From: Nonlabens dokdonensis DSW-6
GTDB lineage: Bacteria > Bacteroidota > Bacteroidia > Flavobacteriales > Flavobacteriaceae
Reading direction: 5' to 3'
Assembly: GCF_000332115.1 (NCBI RefSeq)
Contig: NC_020156.1
Span: 2,977,501 to 3,041,500, forward strand
Length of the DNA stretch: 64,000 nucleotides
Part shown: piece after piece, positions 36,124 to 44,926 of the stretch
Position numbering within the stretch: position 1 is the first letter of the stretch
Layout of the letters: every line of letters begins with the position of its first letter
Made by a program: the position numbers and the translations under genes
Notes under the pieces: model-generated
Seen by the model: only the letters and a program-made list of their open reading frames with translations
The model's database searches: none
Told to the model about the DNA's origin: nothing

Positions 36124-37566
36124 TTACTCAACAATAAACTTGCGAGCAATGGTTTGATCAATAGAATTTAGTTTCAAAATATAAATACCGTTGTTTAAAT
36201 CGTCGTTAATTTGGTCATTTTGTAAAATGCCTCCAGACACTTTTCTACCAGAAAGGTCATAAACTTCATAAGAACTTACATTTGAAGTGTCACCGCTTAA
36301 ATTAAGCGCACCTCGTGTAGGATTAGGATAAATAGATATACTATTCAAACTAGTAACTTGTTCAATAGATGCCGTAGCTGGGTCAAAAACAAAAAGTTCA
36401 TTTCCTGTCACGCCATCCTCTTCACCTTCAAAATAAAGTTTATTGTTATAAACTACCATGTCATCCACATCTTTTATAGTAGCATTCAATTGTGTGGATG
36501 TTATTCCATTTGTAGAATGTAAGTATTTTGCACTATCAACATCGCTGTCTCCTGCATAATAAATAACACCATTCAACTCAATTAAATCACTAGGATTATG
36601 ATCTTCTATACTGTTGGAGCTTATTTGAATGATGGTGCCAGCAACAGTATCATACTTGAATAATTGATCTATAGAAGATGGAGCAATAAGACCTTCAAAA
36701 TAAAGATCAGTACCTATTGCGGCATACTCTCTAACACTTCCTATGCCTTGAATAGTAGCCTGACTTACTTCAATTGTGCCAGCCGCAGTTCCGTCGGTTT
36801 CCCATAAATTACCTAATGCTTCAAAATATAATTTAGTACCGATAGTCGTAAAATTACTAATTCCTGAATTGCCTGATCCTGCTGATATATCTAGAACTAG
36901 AGTGTATGTGTCTGTCGCAGGATTATAGGTGTATAACTCTCTTCCAGTAGTCGCTTCATCTGGAGAGTATTCCATATACGCATATATCAAATTGTTCCAA
37001 GATGTTAAGTCGCTAGCAAGAGTCGTCGCGGTTGGATTGACGGCATCTGGAGCAATAATTGCTGTCGTGCCATTCCATTCTGTCAGCTGGTTATTCACAC
37101 CATTTTGATTTGTAGTTAAAAAAACTGAATTGCCTAGAACAACGGCGTTATTAGGGACGTCTCCAGCTATAAGAGGGAATAAATCTACTTTAGTTGTTCC
37201 CGCAGCAGTTCCATCTGAGGTCCATAATTCTGAAGCGCCATCATTTGCAGTAAAGTATAAGGCATTATTAAATATGAAGTAGTTAAACGGACTACTACCA
37301 GCAGAACCTGTTCTAATATCTGCGACCAGACTAGTTCCAGCGGCAGTGCCGTCCGTTACCCATAATTCACGACCTACGTCAGTTCCGCCTGTGTTTGTAC
37401 CAGAAGAGTCATCTGCATCAAAATAGATTAAATTATTAAATACGGTTAAGTCTCCTGGTGATCCGTTGCTAGTTCCAGGATTTATATCAAGCACTAGAGT
37501 AGGTGCCTGACCATAAACTAAAGTTGATAATATTACAAAGATACTTAGAGAATAAAGTTTTTTCAT
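36124..37566 (-). CDS. Secreted ELWxxDGT-repeat protein with T9SS sorting domain
   Basis: This 480-residue exported protein (signal peptide ending VYGQ) has repeats of the form ELWVTDGTAAGT, ELWTSDGTAAGT and LWETDGTAAGT with intervening NNLIYFDADD/NNALYFTANDG strands, which suggests a beta-propeller. Residues about 405-480 (SIYPNPTRGALNLSG, YDLSGRKV, NGIYILKL, KFIVE) are a type A C-terminal type IX secretion sorting domain, so it leaves the cell or is attached to its surface. No enzymatic motif is visible. It has its own promoter and terminator. Confidence 0.85.
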   Translation of the reverse strand: MKKLYSLSIFVILSTLVYGQAPTLVLDINPGTSNGSPGDLTVFNNLIYFDADDSSGTNTGGTDVGRELWVTDGTAAGTSLVADIRTGSAGSSPFNYFIFNNALYFTANDGASELWTSDGTAAGTTKVDLFPLIAGDVPNNAVVLGNSVFLTTNQNGVNNQLTEWNGTTAIIAPDAVNPTATTLASDLTSWNNLIYAYMEYSPDEATTGRELYTYNPATDTYTLVLDISAGSGNSGISNFTTIGTKLYFEALGNLWETDGTAAGTIEVSQATIQGIGSVREYAAIGTDLYFEGLIAPSSIDQLFKYDTVAGTIIQISSNSIEDHNPSDLIELNGVIYYAGDSDVDSAKYLHSTNGITSTQLNATIKDVDDMVVYNNKLYFEGEEDGVTGNELFVFDPATASIEQVTSLNSISIYPNPTRGALNLSGDTSNVSSYEVYDLSGRKVSGGILQNDQINDDLNNGIYILKLNSIDQTIARKFIVE

Positions 37567-37587
37567 AGCTTGTTATTTATAATGATT

Positions 37588-37618
37588 CAAAATTACGATA
37601 GATATAAAAACTAACCAA
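37588..37618 (-). promoter_or_regulatory. TTG-N20-TAATTTTG promoter of the T9SS cargo gene
   Basis: The minus strand has TAATTTTG at 37595-37588 and TTG at 37618-37616. The start codon lies 21 bases downstream of the -7 box. Confidence 0.55.
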
Positions 37619-37713
37619 TTTATTTAGAGGGATTTTTTGTGTTTAATTTAATGAATTAGATATAGTGCATGTTGTAGTGACGTATGATATCGTTTTTAAC
37701 AGTATACAAGATT

Positions 37714-37737
37714 ATTCCGCTTTCGCGAAAGCGGAAT
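37714..37737. repeat. Longest palindrome copy (24 bp)
   Basis: The 16-bp palindrome is extended on both sides to ATTCC...GGAAT, perfect over 24 bases. It is intergenic, just past the glnN terminator. Confidence 0.85.
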
Positions 37738-37744
37738 TATTAAA

Positions 37745-37775
37745 AAAGCCCTAGAAATTAATTTTCTAAGGCTTT
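37745..37775 (-). terminator. Terminator of glnN
   Basis: AAAGCC-C-TAGAAA pairs with TTTCTA-A-GGCTTT around a 5-base loop. On the minus strand it is followed by a run of T. It lies 24 bases after the glnN stop. Confidence 0.75.
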
Positions 37776-37798
37776 GTAATTTATAAAATAAAAGTGAA

Positions 37799-39985
37799 TT
37801 ATCTAGTGAAAAGTAACTCACGATATTTAGTTAGGGGCCACATTTCGTCGTCAACCAATAATTCTAATTTATCACAGTGGTAACGGATCTCGTCAAAGTA
37901 TGGCTTCACTTCATCACAATAAAGTGCCGCAGTTTCTTCGGCATCTTTTGCATTGTTTGCTTTCTTACGAGCATCAGTCATTTCAGTAATTCCTTTGTTG
38001 ATTTTCTCGATGTGTTCTGAGATTTCTTCAATAAGAATCATTTGCTCTTTGGCCATTTTCTTGAAATCTTTACCGTAGATTTCTTTTAATCCTACTACGT
38101 TTTCTATTAATCTGTTTTGGTATTTAACAGCGGTAGGAATCACATGATTGCGTGCCACATCTCCTAAGATACGTCCCTCAATCTGTATGCGCATTGCATA
38201 TTCTTCTACCTCAATTTCATAACGAGCCTCAGACTCGATCTTGCTCATAATGTTTAGATCTTCAAAAAGCTTGATGCTTTTCTTAGAAACTTTTGCTTTA
38301 AGAGCGTCAGGAGTAGTTTTATTATTACTTAATCCACGTTTTTTAGCTTCTTTTTCCCAAGCTTCTCCATATCCATCTCCTTCAAAACGAATTTTCTTAG
38401 ACTGCTTGATGTATTCACGTAATACGTTAAAAATCGCCTCGTCTTTCTTAAGTTTTTTGTCTTTTATAAGAGCGTCTACTTCTGCTTTAAATTCAATTAA
38501 TTGTTGTGCAACAATGGCATTAAGCACTGTCATTGGATTAGCACAATTTGCAGTAGAACCTACGGCACGTAACTCAAATTTATTACCTGTAAATGCAAAT
38601 GGTGACGTACGGTTACGGTCTGTATTATCCAGAATTACTTCTGGAATTTTACCCACTACGTTTAATTTAAGGTCTGTTTTTTCTTCTGGAGAAAGTTTAC
38701 CGTCGGTGACTTTTTCTAGTTCGTCTAAAACATTAGTTAATTGAGAACCTATAAAAACAGATATAATTGCTGGTGGCGCTTCATTTGCTCCTAGTCTGTG
38801 ATCATTTGATGCACTTGCGATAGTTGCTCTAATCAATTCTTCATGATCGTGTACCGCTTTGATGGTATTCACAAAGAAGGTTAAGAATTGTAAATTCTTC
38901 ATAGGTGTACTTCCTGGAGAAAGTAAATTCACACCTGTATTTGTCGCAAGAGACCAGTTATTGTGTTTTCCAGATCCGTTTACACCTGCAAATGGCTTTT
39001 CATGGAATAGAACTTTAAAGAAATGTCTCGCTGCAACTTTTCTCATCACATCCATTAATAAGGAGTTGTGATCTACTGCAAGGTTTGCTTCTTCAAAAAT
39101 AGGAGCTAGCTCAAATTGATTAGGAGCTACTTCATTATGACGAGTTTTTACAGGTATACCAAGAAGCATACATTCTGTTTCCATATCACGCATAAAATTC
39201 AATACACGAGTAGGAATAGCGCCAAAATAATGATCGTCTAATTGCTGTCCTTTTGCAGAAGAGTGACCTAACAACGTACGGCCAGCCAATTGTAAATCTG
39301 GACGTGAGTCTGCTAGCGCGCTATCGATAAGGAAGTATTCTTGTTCCCAACCTAAAGTAGCTACTGTTTTAGTTACGTTTTTATCAAAATATTTACAAAC
39401 ATCTGTTGCAGCACTATCGATAGCTTGCAAAGATCTTAAAAGAGGTGTTTTATAATCAAGTGCCTCACCTGTATAAGCTACAAATACAGTAGGAATACAA
39501 AGAGTTGTTCCCATAATAAATGCAGGAGATGTAGGATCCCAAGCGGTGTAACCACGAGCTTCAAACGTGTTTCTTATTCCGCCATTAGGAAAAGAAGAAG
39601 CATCTGGCTCTTGTTGAACGAGTTGTCCACCACCAAACTTTTCTAAAACCGTACCGTCCATTTCCAATTCAAAAAATGCATCATGCTTTTCGGCAGTTGC
39701 ACCTGTTAATGGCTGGAACCAGTGCGTGTAGTGAGTAGCACCATTTTGGATAGCCCACTCCTTCATTCCTGTAGAAACATGGTCTGCAACGCTACGGTCT
39801 ATTTTGCTTCCATTATTGATAGCATCTTGCACACTTTTGTAAGCATCTTTGTTCAAATGCTGACGCATAGACGCTTTGTCAAAAACGTTTTTACCGAATA
39901 TATCGCTTCTTCTAGCAGGTTCATTTACTGCTATTTCTTTGCGATCTAAAGTTTCTTTTAAAGCTTGAAATCTTAATGTAGACAT
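37799..39985 (-). CDS. glnN: Glutamine synthetase type III
   Basis: This 728-residue enzyme makes glutamine from glutamate, ammonia and ATP. ATG at 39985 (MSTLRFQALKETLDRKE) is chosen because a longer frame to 40018 overlaps the -7 box. Size and segments such as GATHYTHWFQPLTGATAEKHD, LGWEQEYFLID, PVKTRHNEVAPNQFE and FAGVNGSGKHNNWSL identify the GSIII family, the usual form in Bacteroidota, rather than the 450-residue GSI. It forms cytosolic dodecamers. It has a lone promoter, a strong terminator, and no adjacent glnB/amtB. Confidence 0.96.
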   Translation of the reverse strand: MSTLRFQALKETLDRKEIAVNEPARRSDIFGKNVFDKASMRQHLNKDAYKSVQDAINNGSKIDRSVADHVSTGMKEWAIQNGATHYTHWFQPLTGATAEKHDAFFELEMDGTVLEKFGGGQLVQQEPDASSFPNGGIRNTFEARGYTAWDPTSPAFIMGTTLCIPTVFVAYTGEALDYKTPLLRSLQAIDSAATDVCKYFDKNVTKTVATLGWEQEYFLIDSALADSRPDLQLAGRTLLGHSSAKGQQLDDHYFGAIPTRVLNFMRDMETECMLLGIPVKTRHNEVAPNQFELAPIFEEANLAVDHNSLLMDVMRKVAARHFFKVLFHEKPFAGVNGSGKHNNWSLATNTGVNLLSPGSTPMKNLQFLTFFVNTIKAVHDHEELIRATIASASNDHRLGANEAPPAIISVFIGSQLTNVLDELEKVTDGKLSPEEKTDLKLNVVGKIPEVILDNTDRNRTSPFAFTGNKFELRAVGSTANCANPMTVLNAIVAQQLIEFKAEVDALIKDKKLKKDEAIFNVLREYIKQSKKIRFEGDGYGEAWEKEAKKRGLSNNKTTPDALKAKVSKKSIKLFEDLNIMSKIESEARYEIEVEEYAMRIQIEGRILGDVARNHVIPTAVKYQNRLIENVVGLKEIYGKDFKKMAKEQMILIEEISEHIEKINKGITEMTDARKKANNAKDAEETAALYCDEVKPYFDEIRYHCDKLELLVDDEMWPLTKYRELLFTR

Positions 39986-40015
39986 CGTTATATGTTTTTT
40001 TATTATAAGATGCTG

Positions 40016-40023
40016 CAAAAGTA
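40016..40023 (-). promoter_or_regulatory. TACTTTTG -7 box of glnN
   Basis: Exact TANNTTTG on the minus strand, leaving about a 25-base leader before the ATG at 39985. Confidence 0.5.
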
Positions 40024-40104
40024 ATGTATTAATTTATTAGTACCCTAAAATTTTATAGGTCAAGTATTAAAATTAATAATTATTTAATGCACAAACCCTA
40101 ATTT

Positions 40105-41055
40105 TTATAGGGTTGAAAAAGCTAAATAAAGAAAAAGTAAGTAAGCTCCTAAGAAAGCGATGCCTTTAAATCTGGAAATCTCATATTTTTTAGGTATAAA
40201 TGCCATAGGAAGTAATAAAAAGGCGATTCCCAACATCCAATAAATGTCGTTGTTGAGTAAACCCATTCCTTTTTCTTCAATTTGAATAGGTTGAATAATC
40301 GCAGTTATTCCTAAAACAGAACCTATATTGAAGATATTAGAACCAATTAAATTACCCAATGAAATGGCTTTCTCTTTTTTTAATGCTGCAATTATTGATG
40401 CTGCTAGCTCTGGAACAGACGTTCCTACGGCAACCATCGATACTGCGATAATACTTTCTGGAATGCCTAGGCTTGCTGCAATATCTACAGCTCCTTTTAC
40501 GAGTAGCTCACTACCTTGCCATAAAGCGAGACCACCGAGTATGAGGAACATAATAATCTTCCACCATACGGCTTCTTGAAGTTCTTCTTCTATTTCTATA
40601 GCGTCTGGCTTTTTACGAGCTCTTCTTAATAAAAGAAAAATGAATAAGATCAAAAGTGTTAATAATACAAATCCTTCCCAGCGTACCAAGTTATTTCCAG
40701 AAAGTAATAACACATATAATAGGACGCTGAAAGCCATCATCCACTGCCAATTAAATTTAAAGAAGTCTTTATCTATGGCTAGAGGCGCAATAAGTGCCGT
40801 AGCTCCTAATACTAAAGCAATGTTTGCGATATTAGAACCTATAACATTGCCTAATGCAAGACCGGATAAACCATCTAAAGCAGACTGTATGCTAACGATA
40901 AGTTCAGGCGCACTAGTGGCAAAAGATACTACCGTAAGACCGATGATCATTTTTGACAACTTTAGTTTTAGAGATAATCCTACTGAAGACCGCACTAAAA
41001 ACTCACCACCGATTACTAGAAGCACCAATCCTATAATTAGATAAAAAAGACTCAT
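40105..41055 (-). CDS. CaCA family sodium/calcium exchanger (YrbG-like)
   Basis: This is a 316-residue protein with 10 helices arranged as an inverted duplication. Both halves carry the alpha-repeat ion site: KMIIGLTVVSFATSAPELIVSI with GLALGNVIGSNIANI, and ESIIAVSMVAVGTSVPELAASI with SLGNLIGSNIFNIGSVLG. It exchanges cytosolic Ca2+ for Na+ or H+. The ATG at 41055 is preferred to a TTG at 41064. A 7-bp hairpin (AACCCTA/TAGGGTT, 40094-40114) spans the stop and may help terminate transcription. Confidence 0.9.
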   Translation of the reverse strand: MSLFYLIIGLVLLVIGGEFLVRSSVGLSLKLKLSKMIIGLTVVSFATSAPELIVSIQSALDGLSGLALGNVIGSNIANIALVLGATALIAPLAIDKDFFKFNWQWMMAFSVLLYVLLLSGNNLVRWEGFVLLTLLILFIFLLLRRARKKPDAIEIEEELQEAVWWKIIMFLILGGLALWQGSELLVKGAVDIAASLGIPESIIAVSMVAVGTSVPELAASIIAALKKEKAISLGNLIGSNIFNIGSVLGITAIIQPIQIEEKGMGLLNNDIYWMLGIAFLLLPMAFIPKKYEISRFKGIAFLGAYLLFLYLAFSTL

Positions 41056-41158
41056 GAATTTCAACTGTTTTAAGATTGTAAAAGTATCAATAATTAATAT
41101 TCTGTATTGAAGATAACATCAATTCTTTCTAACCATTTAATTACCTTAGAGTAAAAGA

Positions 41159-41184
41159 AAAAACGCCCAGATTAGGGCGTTTTA
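41159..41184 (-). terminator. Terminator of the carbonic anhydrase gene
   Basis: AAAACGCCC / GGGCGTTTT stem with loop AGATTA, about 20 bases after the stop at 41205, with a T tract on the minus strand. Confidence 0.75.
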
Positions 41185-41204
41185 AATTTAATAGAGGGAA
41201 GATT

Positions 41205-42005
41205 TTAATGAGAATGATTACCATTATGGTCGTGGTGATCATGAAATGTAACTTTCCCAGTTTCCATGTCATAAACTGCTGAAACTATAATTATTTCACC
41301 TTTATCTTCCATTTGTGCCATGACTGGAGACGTGTCTCTTATATCTTGTACAGTTCGTATGGCATTCTTTTCAATAACATCGTTTGTGAATTTAGTATTA
41401 GTAGATTTACGCTCTCCATCAGTTTCAACTCCAGTAATAGAAGGTTCGATCTTTTCAAGTAAAGCAGCTAATGAATTCATATTCAAAGATTTTGCATCCA
41501 CTTTATCAATAGTAGATTTAACGGCGCCACAAGAGGTATGCCCCATAACTATCACAACCTTAGAACCAGCAACAGCCGTAGCAAATTCCATCGATCCTAC
41601 CATATCTTCATTCTCAATATTTCCTGCAACACGCGCTACAAATATATCACCTATACCTAAATCAAAAACATCCTCAACTGGTACACGGCTATCTACACAT
41701 GATAACACTATAGCCTTAGGATACTGTCCTAACATCGCTTCTACACGTTGTGCAGAATGATCTCTTCTGGTTAGGTTATTATTTACAAAGTTTTCATTCC
41801 CTTTTTTCAATCTGCCAATTATTTCTGCAGGAGACATGTCAGCTTGATCCTCGGCTGTTAAGATGCTTTTTACAGGTTTTTCTAATTCTTTAACAGCAAC
41901 AGTAGGAATCTCTTCTGTTGTTACTTCATTTTCTGTATTTTCATTACAAGCGACTAATCCAGTCATGATTAATGCAGTTGTAAATAATTGAAACGTTTTC
42001 TTCAT
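41205..42005 (-). CDS. Exported beta-class carbonic anhydrase lipoprotein
   Basis: This 266-residue protein hydrates CO2. It has a lipoprotein signal (LVAC, Cys20) and an acidic linker, so it acts outside the inner membrane. Zinc ligands Cys103, His156 and Cys159 and the Asp105/Arg107 pair are present (SCVDSR, GHTSCG). The C-terminus HDHHDHNGNHSH is His-rich and could bind additional metal. The DUF2490 gene is only 22 bases upstream on the same strand. A periplasmic or surface location for a beta-class enzyme is less common than the cytosolic form. Confidence 0.92.
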   Translation of the reverse strand: MKKTFQLFTTALIMTGLVACNENTENEVTTEEIPTVAVKELEKPVKSILTAEDQADMSPAEIIGRLKKGNENFVNNNLTRRDHSAQRVEAMLGQYPKAIVLSCVDSRVPVEDVFDLGIGDIFVARVAGNIENEDMVGSMEFATAVAGSKVVIVMGHTSCGAVKSTIDKVDAKSLNMNSLAALLEKIEPSITGVETDGERKSTNTKFTNDVIEKNAIRTVQDIRDTSPVMAQMEDKGEIIIVSAVYDMETGKVTFHDHHDHNGNHSH

Positions 42006-42027
42006 TTTTTTTATTTAAAGTTAGTTG

Positions 42028-42714
42028 TTAAAATGTATGATGTAAACTGAACTGCAGCTGGCCTTTGCCCCAGTTTACTGTTTTTTGATTCATCCAGCCC
42101 AATTGTAATCTCAATTTGTTAGTGAGCGCATATCCTGCACCTAAATAAGTACGATTTCTATCAAATAATTCTATTTCTCTGCCATCACCTATTTCAGTTT
42201 GACCATTTATAAAAATTTCATTGTATAACGCGATATAGATGGCATTTTTAGATAAATCTTTTTGATTTATAGGAACGTTTAAAAATAGGTTATAGCGATA
42301 TCTCGTTCTAAAATCTTGGTTTTCTACAAAACGTTGCTCGTACCTGAATCGGTGTGTGATGTAAAAACGTTCTCCTAATTTTTGAGGTAATAAAGCTTCT
42401 TGATAGATTCTGTTTTCACCACTGGTATCGTCTGACTCGCCAAATTCCCCTGTTGTAATATTAGCATATCCTACAGTGAATGTAATATTTGAATTATCAG
42501 GACTGTAAGTGATTCCTGATCTCAAAAGTAGTTGCTCCATATCTCCTAAACCTTGCCAGTCTCGGTATTGAAAATCTCCTTGAATTCCCCAATTAGAATT
42601 ACTAAACTTAGCATTGTAAAAATACATATACCATGCGCCCGTTTGAGAACTTTCAAGTTGCGCAATACTGATGCTACTGGAAAGAATAATTATAATGAGA
42701 ATTAGTTTTTTCAA
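42028..42714 (-). CDS. DUF2490 outer membrane protein
   Basis: The preferred start is TTG at 42714, giving 228 residues with a normal signal peptide (MKKLILIIIILSSSISIAQ). The frame runs on to a GTG at 42762, but a perfect TAAATTTG box lies within that extension. The mature protein is a beta-barrel (GAWYMYFYNAKFSNSNWGIQGDFQYRDW, ERFYITHRFRYEQRFV) ending in LHHTF. This matches the DUF2490 family of porin-like proteins of unknown role. It probably shares its transcript with the carbonic anhydrase. Confidence 0.75.
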   Translation of the reverse strand: MKKLILIIIILSSSISIAQLESSQTGAWYMYFYNAKFSNSNWGIQGDFQYRDWQGLGDMEQLLLRSGITYSPDNSNITFTVGYANITTGEFGESDDTSGENRIYQEALLPQKLGERFYITHRFRYEQRFVENQDFRTRYRYNLFLNVPINQKDLSKNAIYIALYNEIFINGQTEIGDGREIELFDRNRTYLGAGYALTNKLRLQLGWMNQKTVNWGKGQLQFSLHHTF

Positions 42715-42741
42715 TTTGATGTTTTTTAAAATTCGATAGCG

Positions 42742-42749
42742 CAAATTTA
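42742..42749 (-). promoter_or_regulatory. TAAATTTG -7 box before DUF2490
   Basis: Exact TANNTTTG on the minus strand, 27 bases upstream of the TTG start. It decides against the longer GTG start. Confidence 0.5.
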
Positions 42750-42762
42750 AAGTAATACTCAC

Positions 42763-43240
42763 TTTTATAATAGTATTACTATCATAAATAATTGTTATAA
42801 TTTTAAATAGCTCTCAACGAATGCTTAAACATCTGTAAAACAGATTTTTGAACAGTATTTTCACATTCTATACCGTCATATGTATTCCATATTTTTCTTT
42901 TAAAGGAAAAGATTTTAGGTTCTCGCTTTCGCGAAAGCGAGATCAAAAACTAACTTTATGGAGTAACAAGTTGAAATGGGATGTCATAGAACACTTTGCA
43001 AAAGCGTCTATGTTATAAAAAAAAAATAGCTCGTAGTAAATAATGACGCAAGAGACTCTTTTAAATTGAAGGATAATTATAGAGGCTAATCAAGCAAAGC
43101 AGGCAAAACAATTACATGAATAGTAGGTATCAACTTCACGCCATTTAATGTGAAGACACAAGCATAGATGTGTTGAGCTTTTGAAACGGCAATGGAAAAG
43201 TCTATAAATTGATCAGTTTATGTTGTTAGAAGTAAACTTG
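42763..43240. other. Gene-free 478-bp region
   Basis: No supported ORF. It has a 22-bp form of the palindrome, TCTCGCTTTCGCGAAAGCG plus AGA (42921-42942), and a small hairpin ATCTGT/ACAGAT followed by T residues near 42831-42849. Otherwise AT-rich with nothing recognised. Confidence 0.5.
42921..42942. repeat. Palindrome copy extended to 22 bp
   Basis: The 16-bp core is extended to TCT...AGA on both sides. Confidence 0.85.
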
Positions 43241-44080
43241 CTAATCGTCAAGCGCGACGACATCATCTTCATCCAGAATTTCACAAATACATCTAAAGCC
43301 AGTTTTTAACTCTTCTTGATCGTAATATTCGAGCTTGCGATCTAGTAAGGAATTGTAGACACCATCTTTAGCGATTTCTTTGATTTCCATGATAGTCATT
43401 TGATTTTGATCATCTTGCATTCTTCTAAATAAACTGAAATCGCCGGTATAGGCATAAATTTGATCTTGATACTTGGTTAATTTGAACTCTCGTTCTAATT
43501 TATTTTGTGCAGCTACGACTTCTCTTTGAGTAGGTAGTCTATATTTCACTTTATAAGGGAATCTAGCTCGTTGAGATTTATTTTTACTTTTGATAGCATA
43601 AACAGAGTTAGCTAGATCAGTTCTCCACAGGCAATATAATTCCGCTTGTTCTTTTGAAATATCAACTACGGGATGCCATTGAAAGAATGGACTGCTGGTG
43701 TAATTACCCATACTCAATTTAGTAGTTATCATCTTGCGAGGATCTTGATGGGTTACCTCCATTAAAAGTCTGGTGTTTCCCGTCCATGGAATAAAAACAC
43801 TGTCTTTATCAACATCGTATCTAGGAAATGATTTGAGTTTTTCATGTTTTTCAAGAGACCAGTAGTTTTCTACATTGCTTAAAAACTCTTTATACATCAA
43901 GTTAGTGACTGGTACACGATCGATGTATAAATCTTCAGTGAGCATGATAGTTCCTGGAGGCGTTGAAGGATCTTCTTGATAAGGATCGTTTGCATCAACA
44001 GATTGAAATAAACCGCAACTGCTTGTAAGTGATATTAGTAAAATTATTACAATCGAGTACTTTGTAATTTTGGTCATCAT
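43241..44080 (-). CDS. SUMF1/GldK-like lipoprotein (formylglycine-generating-enzyme fold)
   Basis: This 279-residue lipoprotein (LTSSC, Cys about 22) starts with MMTKITKYSIVIILLISL. Its mature part follows the FGE-sulfatase/SUMF1 fold: TIMLTEDLYIDRVPVTNLMYKEFL, PVVDISKEQAELYCLWRTDL, YRLPTQREVVAAQN and the C-terminal GFRCICEI. In Bacteroidota such proteins include the gliding/T9SS components GldJ and GldK, but this one is shorter. No function is proven. A -7 box lies upstream at 44117. Confidence 0.75.
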   Translation of the reverse strand: MMTKITKYSIVIILLISLTSSCGLFQSVDANDPYQEDPSTPPGTIMLTEDLYIDRVPVTNLMYKEFLSNVENYWSLEKHEKLKSFPRYDVDKDSVFIPWTGNTRLLMEVTHQDPRKMITTKLSMGNYTSSPFFQWHPVVDISKEQAELYCLWRTDLANSVYAIKSKNKSQRARFPYKVKYRLPTQREVVAAQNKLEREFKLTKYQDQIYAYTGDFSLFRRMQDDQNQMTIMEIKEIAKDGVYNSLLDRKLEYYDQEELKTGFRCICEILDEDDVVALDD

Positions 44081-44116
44081 GGTAGTATGTTAAAAACTAA
44101 AGGCAAAAAAAACATT

Positions 44117-44124
44117 CAAAAGTA
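44117..44124 (-). promoter_or_regulatory. TACTTTTG -7 box of the SUMF1-like gene
   Basis: Exact TANNTTTG on the minus strand, 36 bases before the start at 44080. The opposite strand has a near-consensus CATTTTTG (44147-44154) for transaldolase. Confidence 0.5.
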
Positions 44125-44185
44125 AATAATTAACAATTGTAATCTTCATTTTTGTAGAAATTAGTTAAACAGTAAATATTTACCG

Positions 44186-44842
44186 ATGAAGTTTTTTATA
44201 GATACCGCAAATTTAGATCAGATCGCCGAGGCTCAAGACATGGGAATTCTCGATGGAGTTACCACTAATCCGTCGCTTATGGCAAAAGAAGGGATTACTG
44301 GTCAAGAAAATATTATCAACCATTACAAGAAGATTTGTGAATTAGTCGACGGCGATGTAAGTGCCGAGGTTATTTCTACCGATTTTGATGGCATGGTCAA
44401 AGAAGGTGAGGCGCTTGCAGCTCTTAATGAACAAATAGTTGTAAAACTACCTATGATTAAGGATGGTGTCAAGGCATGTAAATATTTTACTGATAAAGGA
44501 ATTAAAACAAATGTAACTTTAGTCTTTAGTCCAGGGCAAGCACTTCTTGCTGCCAAGGCTGGAGCCACTTATGTTTCTCCTTTTATAGGTAGACTGGACG
44601 ACATAAGCACTGATGGACTCAACCTCATTGCAGAAATAAGAATGATTTATGATAATTATGGTTTTGAAACAGAGATTCTAGCTGCCTCTGTAAGACATAC
44701 CATGCATGTTATAGACTGTGCAAAATTAGGAGCAGATGTGATGACAGGTCCTCTTTCTTCTATTGAAGGATTATTAAAACACCCACTTACTGATATAGGA
44801 CTTGCTAAGTTCCTAGCAGATTATAAAAAAGGAAATTCTTAG
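44186..44842 (+). CDS. Transaldolase / fructose-6-phosphate aldolase family
   Basis: This 218-residue protein is of the short class. It starts [20 protein letters not shown], contains [14 protein letters not shown], the Schiff-base Lys in [10 protein letters not shown] (about residue 86), [26 protein letters not shown] and [12 protein letters not shown]. Members either transfer dihydroxyacetone in the pentose phosphate pathway or split fructose-6-phosphate. The sequence alone does not separate them, although Bacteroidota members are usually transaldolases. It converges on the thioredoxin-fold lipoprotein gene through a shared terminator. Confidence 0.9.
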   Translation: MKFFIDTANLDQIAEAQDMGILDGVTTNPSLMAKEGITGQENIINHYKKICELVDGDVSAEVISTDFDGMVKEGEALAALNEQIVVKLPMIKDGVKACKYFTDKGIKTNVTLVFSPGQALLAAKAGATYVSPFIGRLDDISTDGLNLIAEIRMIYDNYGFETEILAASVRHTMHVIDCAKLGADVMTGPLSSIEGLLKHPLTDIGLAKFLADYKKGNS

Positions 44843-44861
44843 AACTAACCTTCTTATAAAA

Positions 44862-44914
44862 CTGAGAATAAAAAAGAGCTTTTTCGGTTAGAAAAAGCTC
44901 TTTTTTATTCTCAG
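44862..44914. terminator. Bidirectional terminator, 24-bp perfect stem
   Basis: Arms 44862-44885 and 44891-44914 are perfectly complementary with loop GGTTA. A and T runs inside the stem serve both the transaldolase gene (plus) and the lipoprotein gene ending at 44927 (minus). Confidence 0.9.
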
Positions 44915-44926
44915 TGATTGAAATTA

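Noticed and set aside
38241..38744. 167-codon plus-strand ORF opposite glnN
   Set aside because: It lies wholly opposite a highly conserved gene; composition is that of an antisense shadow.
43241..44080. GldK gliding-motility gene
   Set aside because: The fold is shared, but the protein is shorter than GldK and has no gldLMN neighbours.
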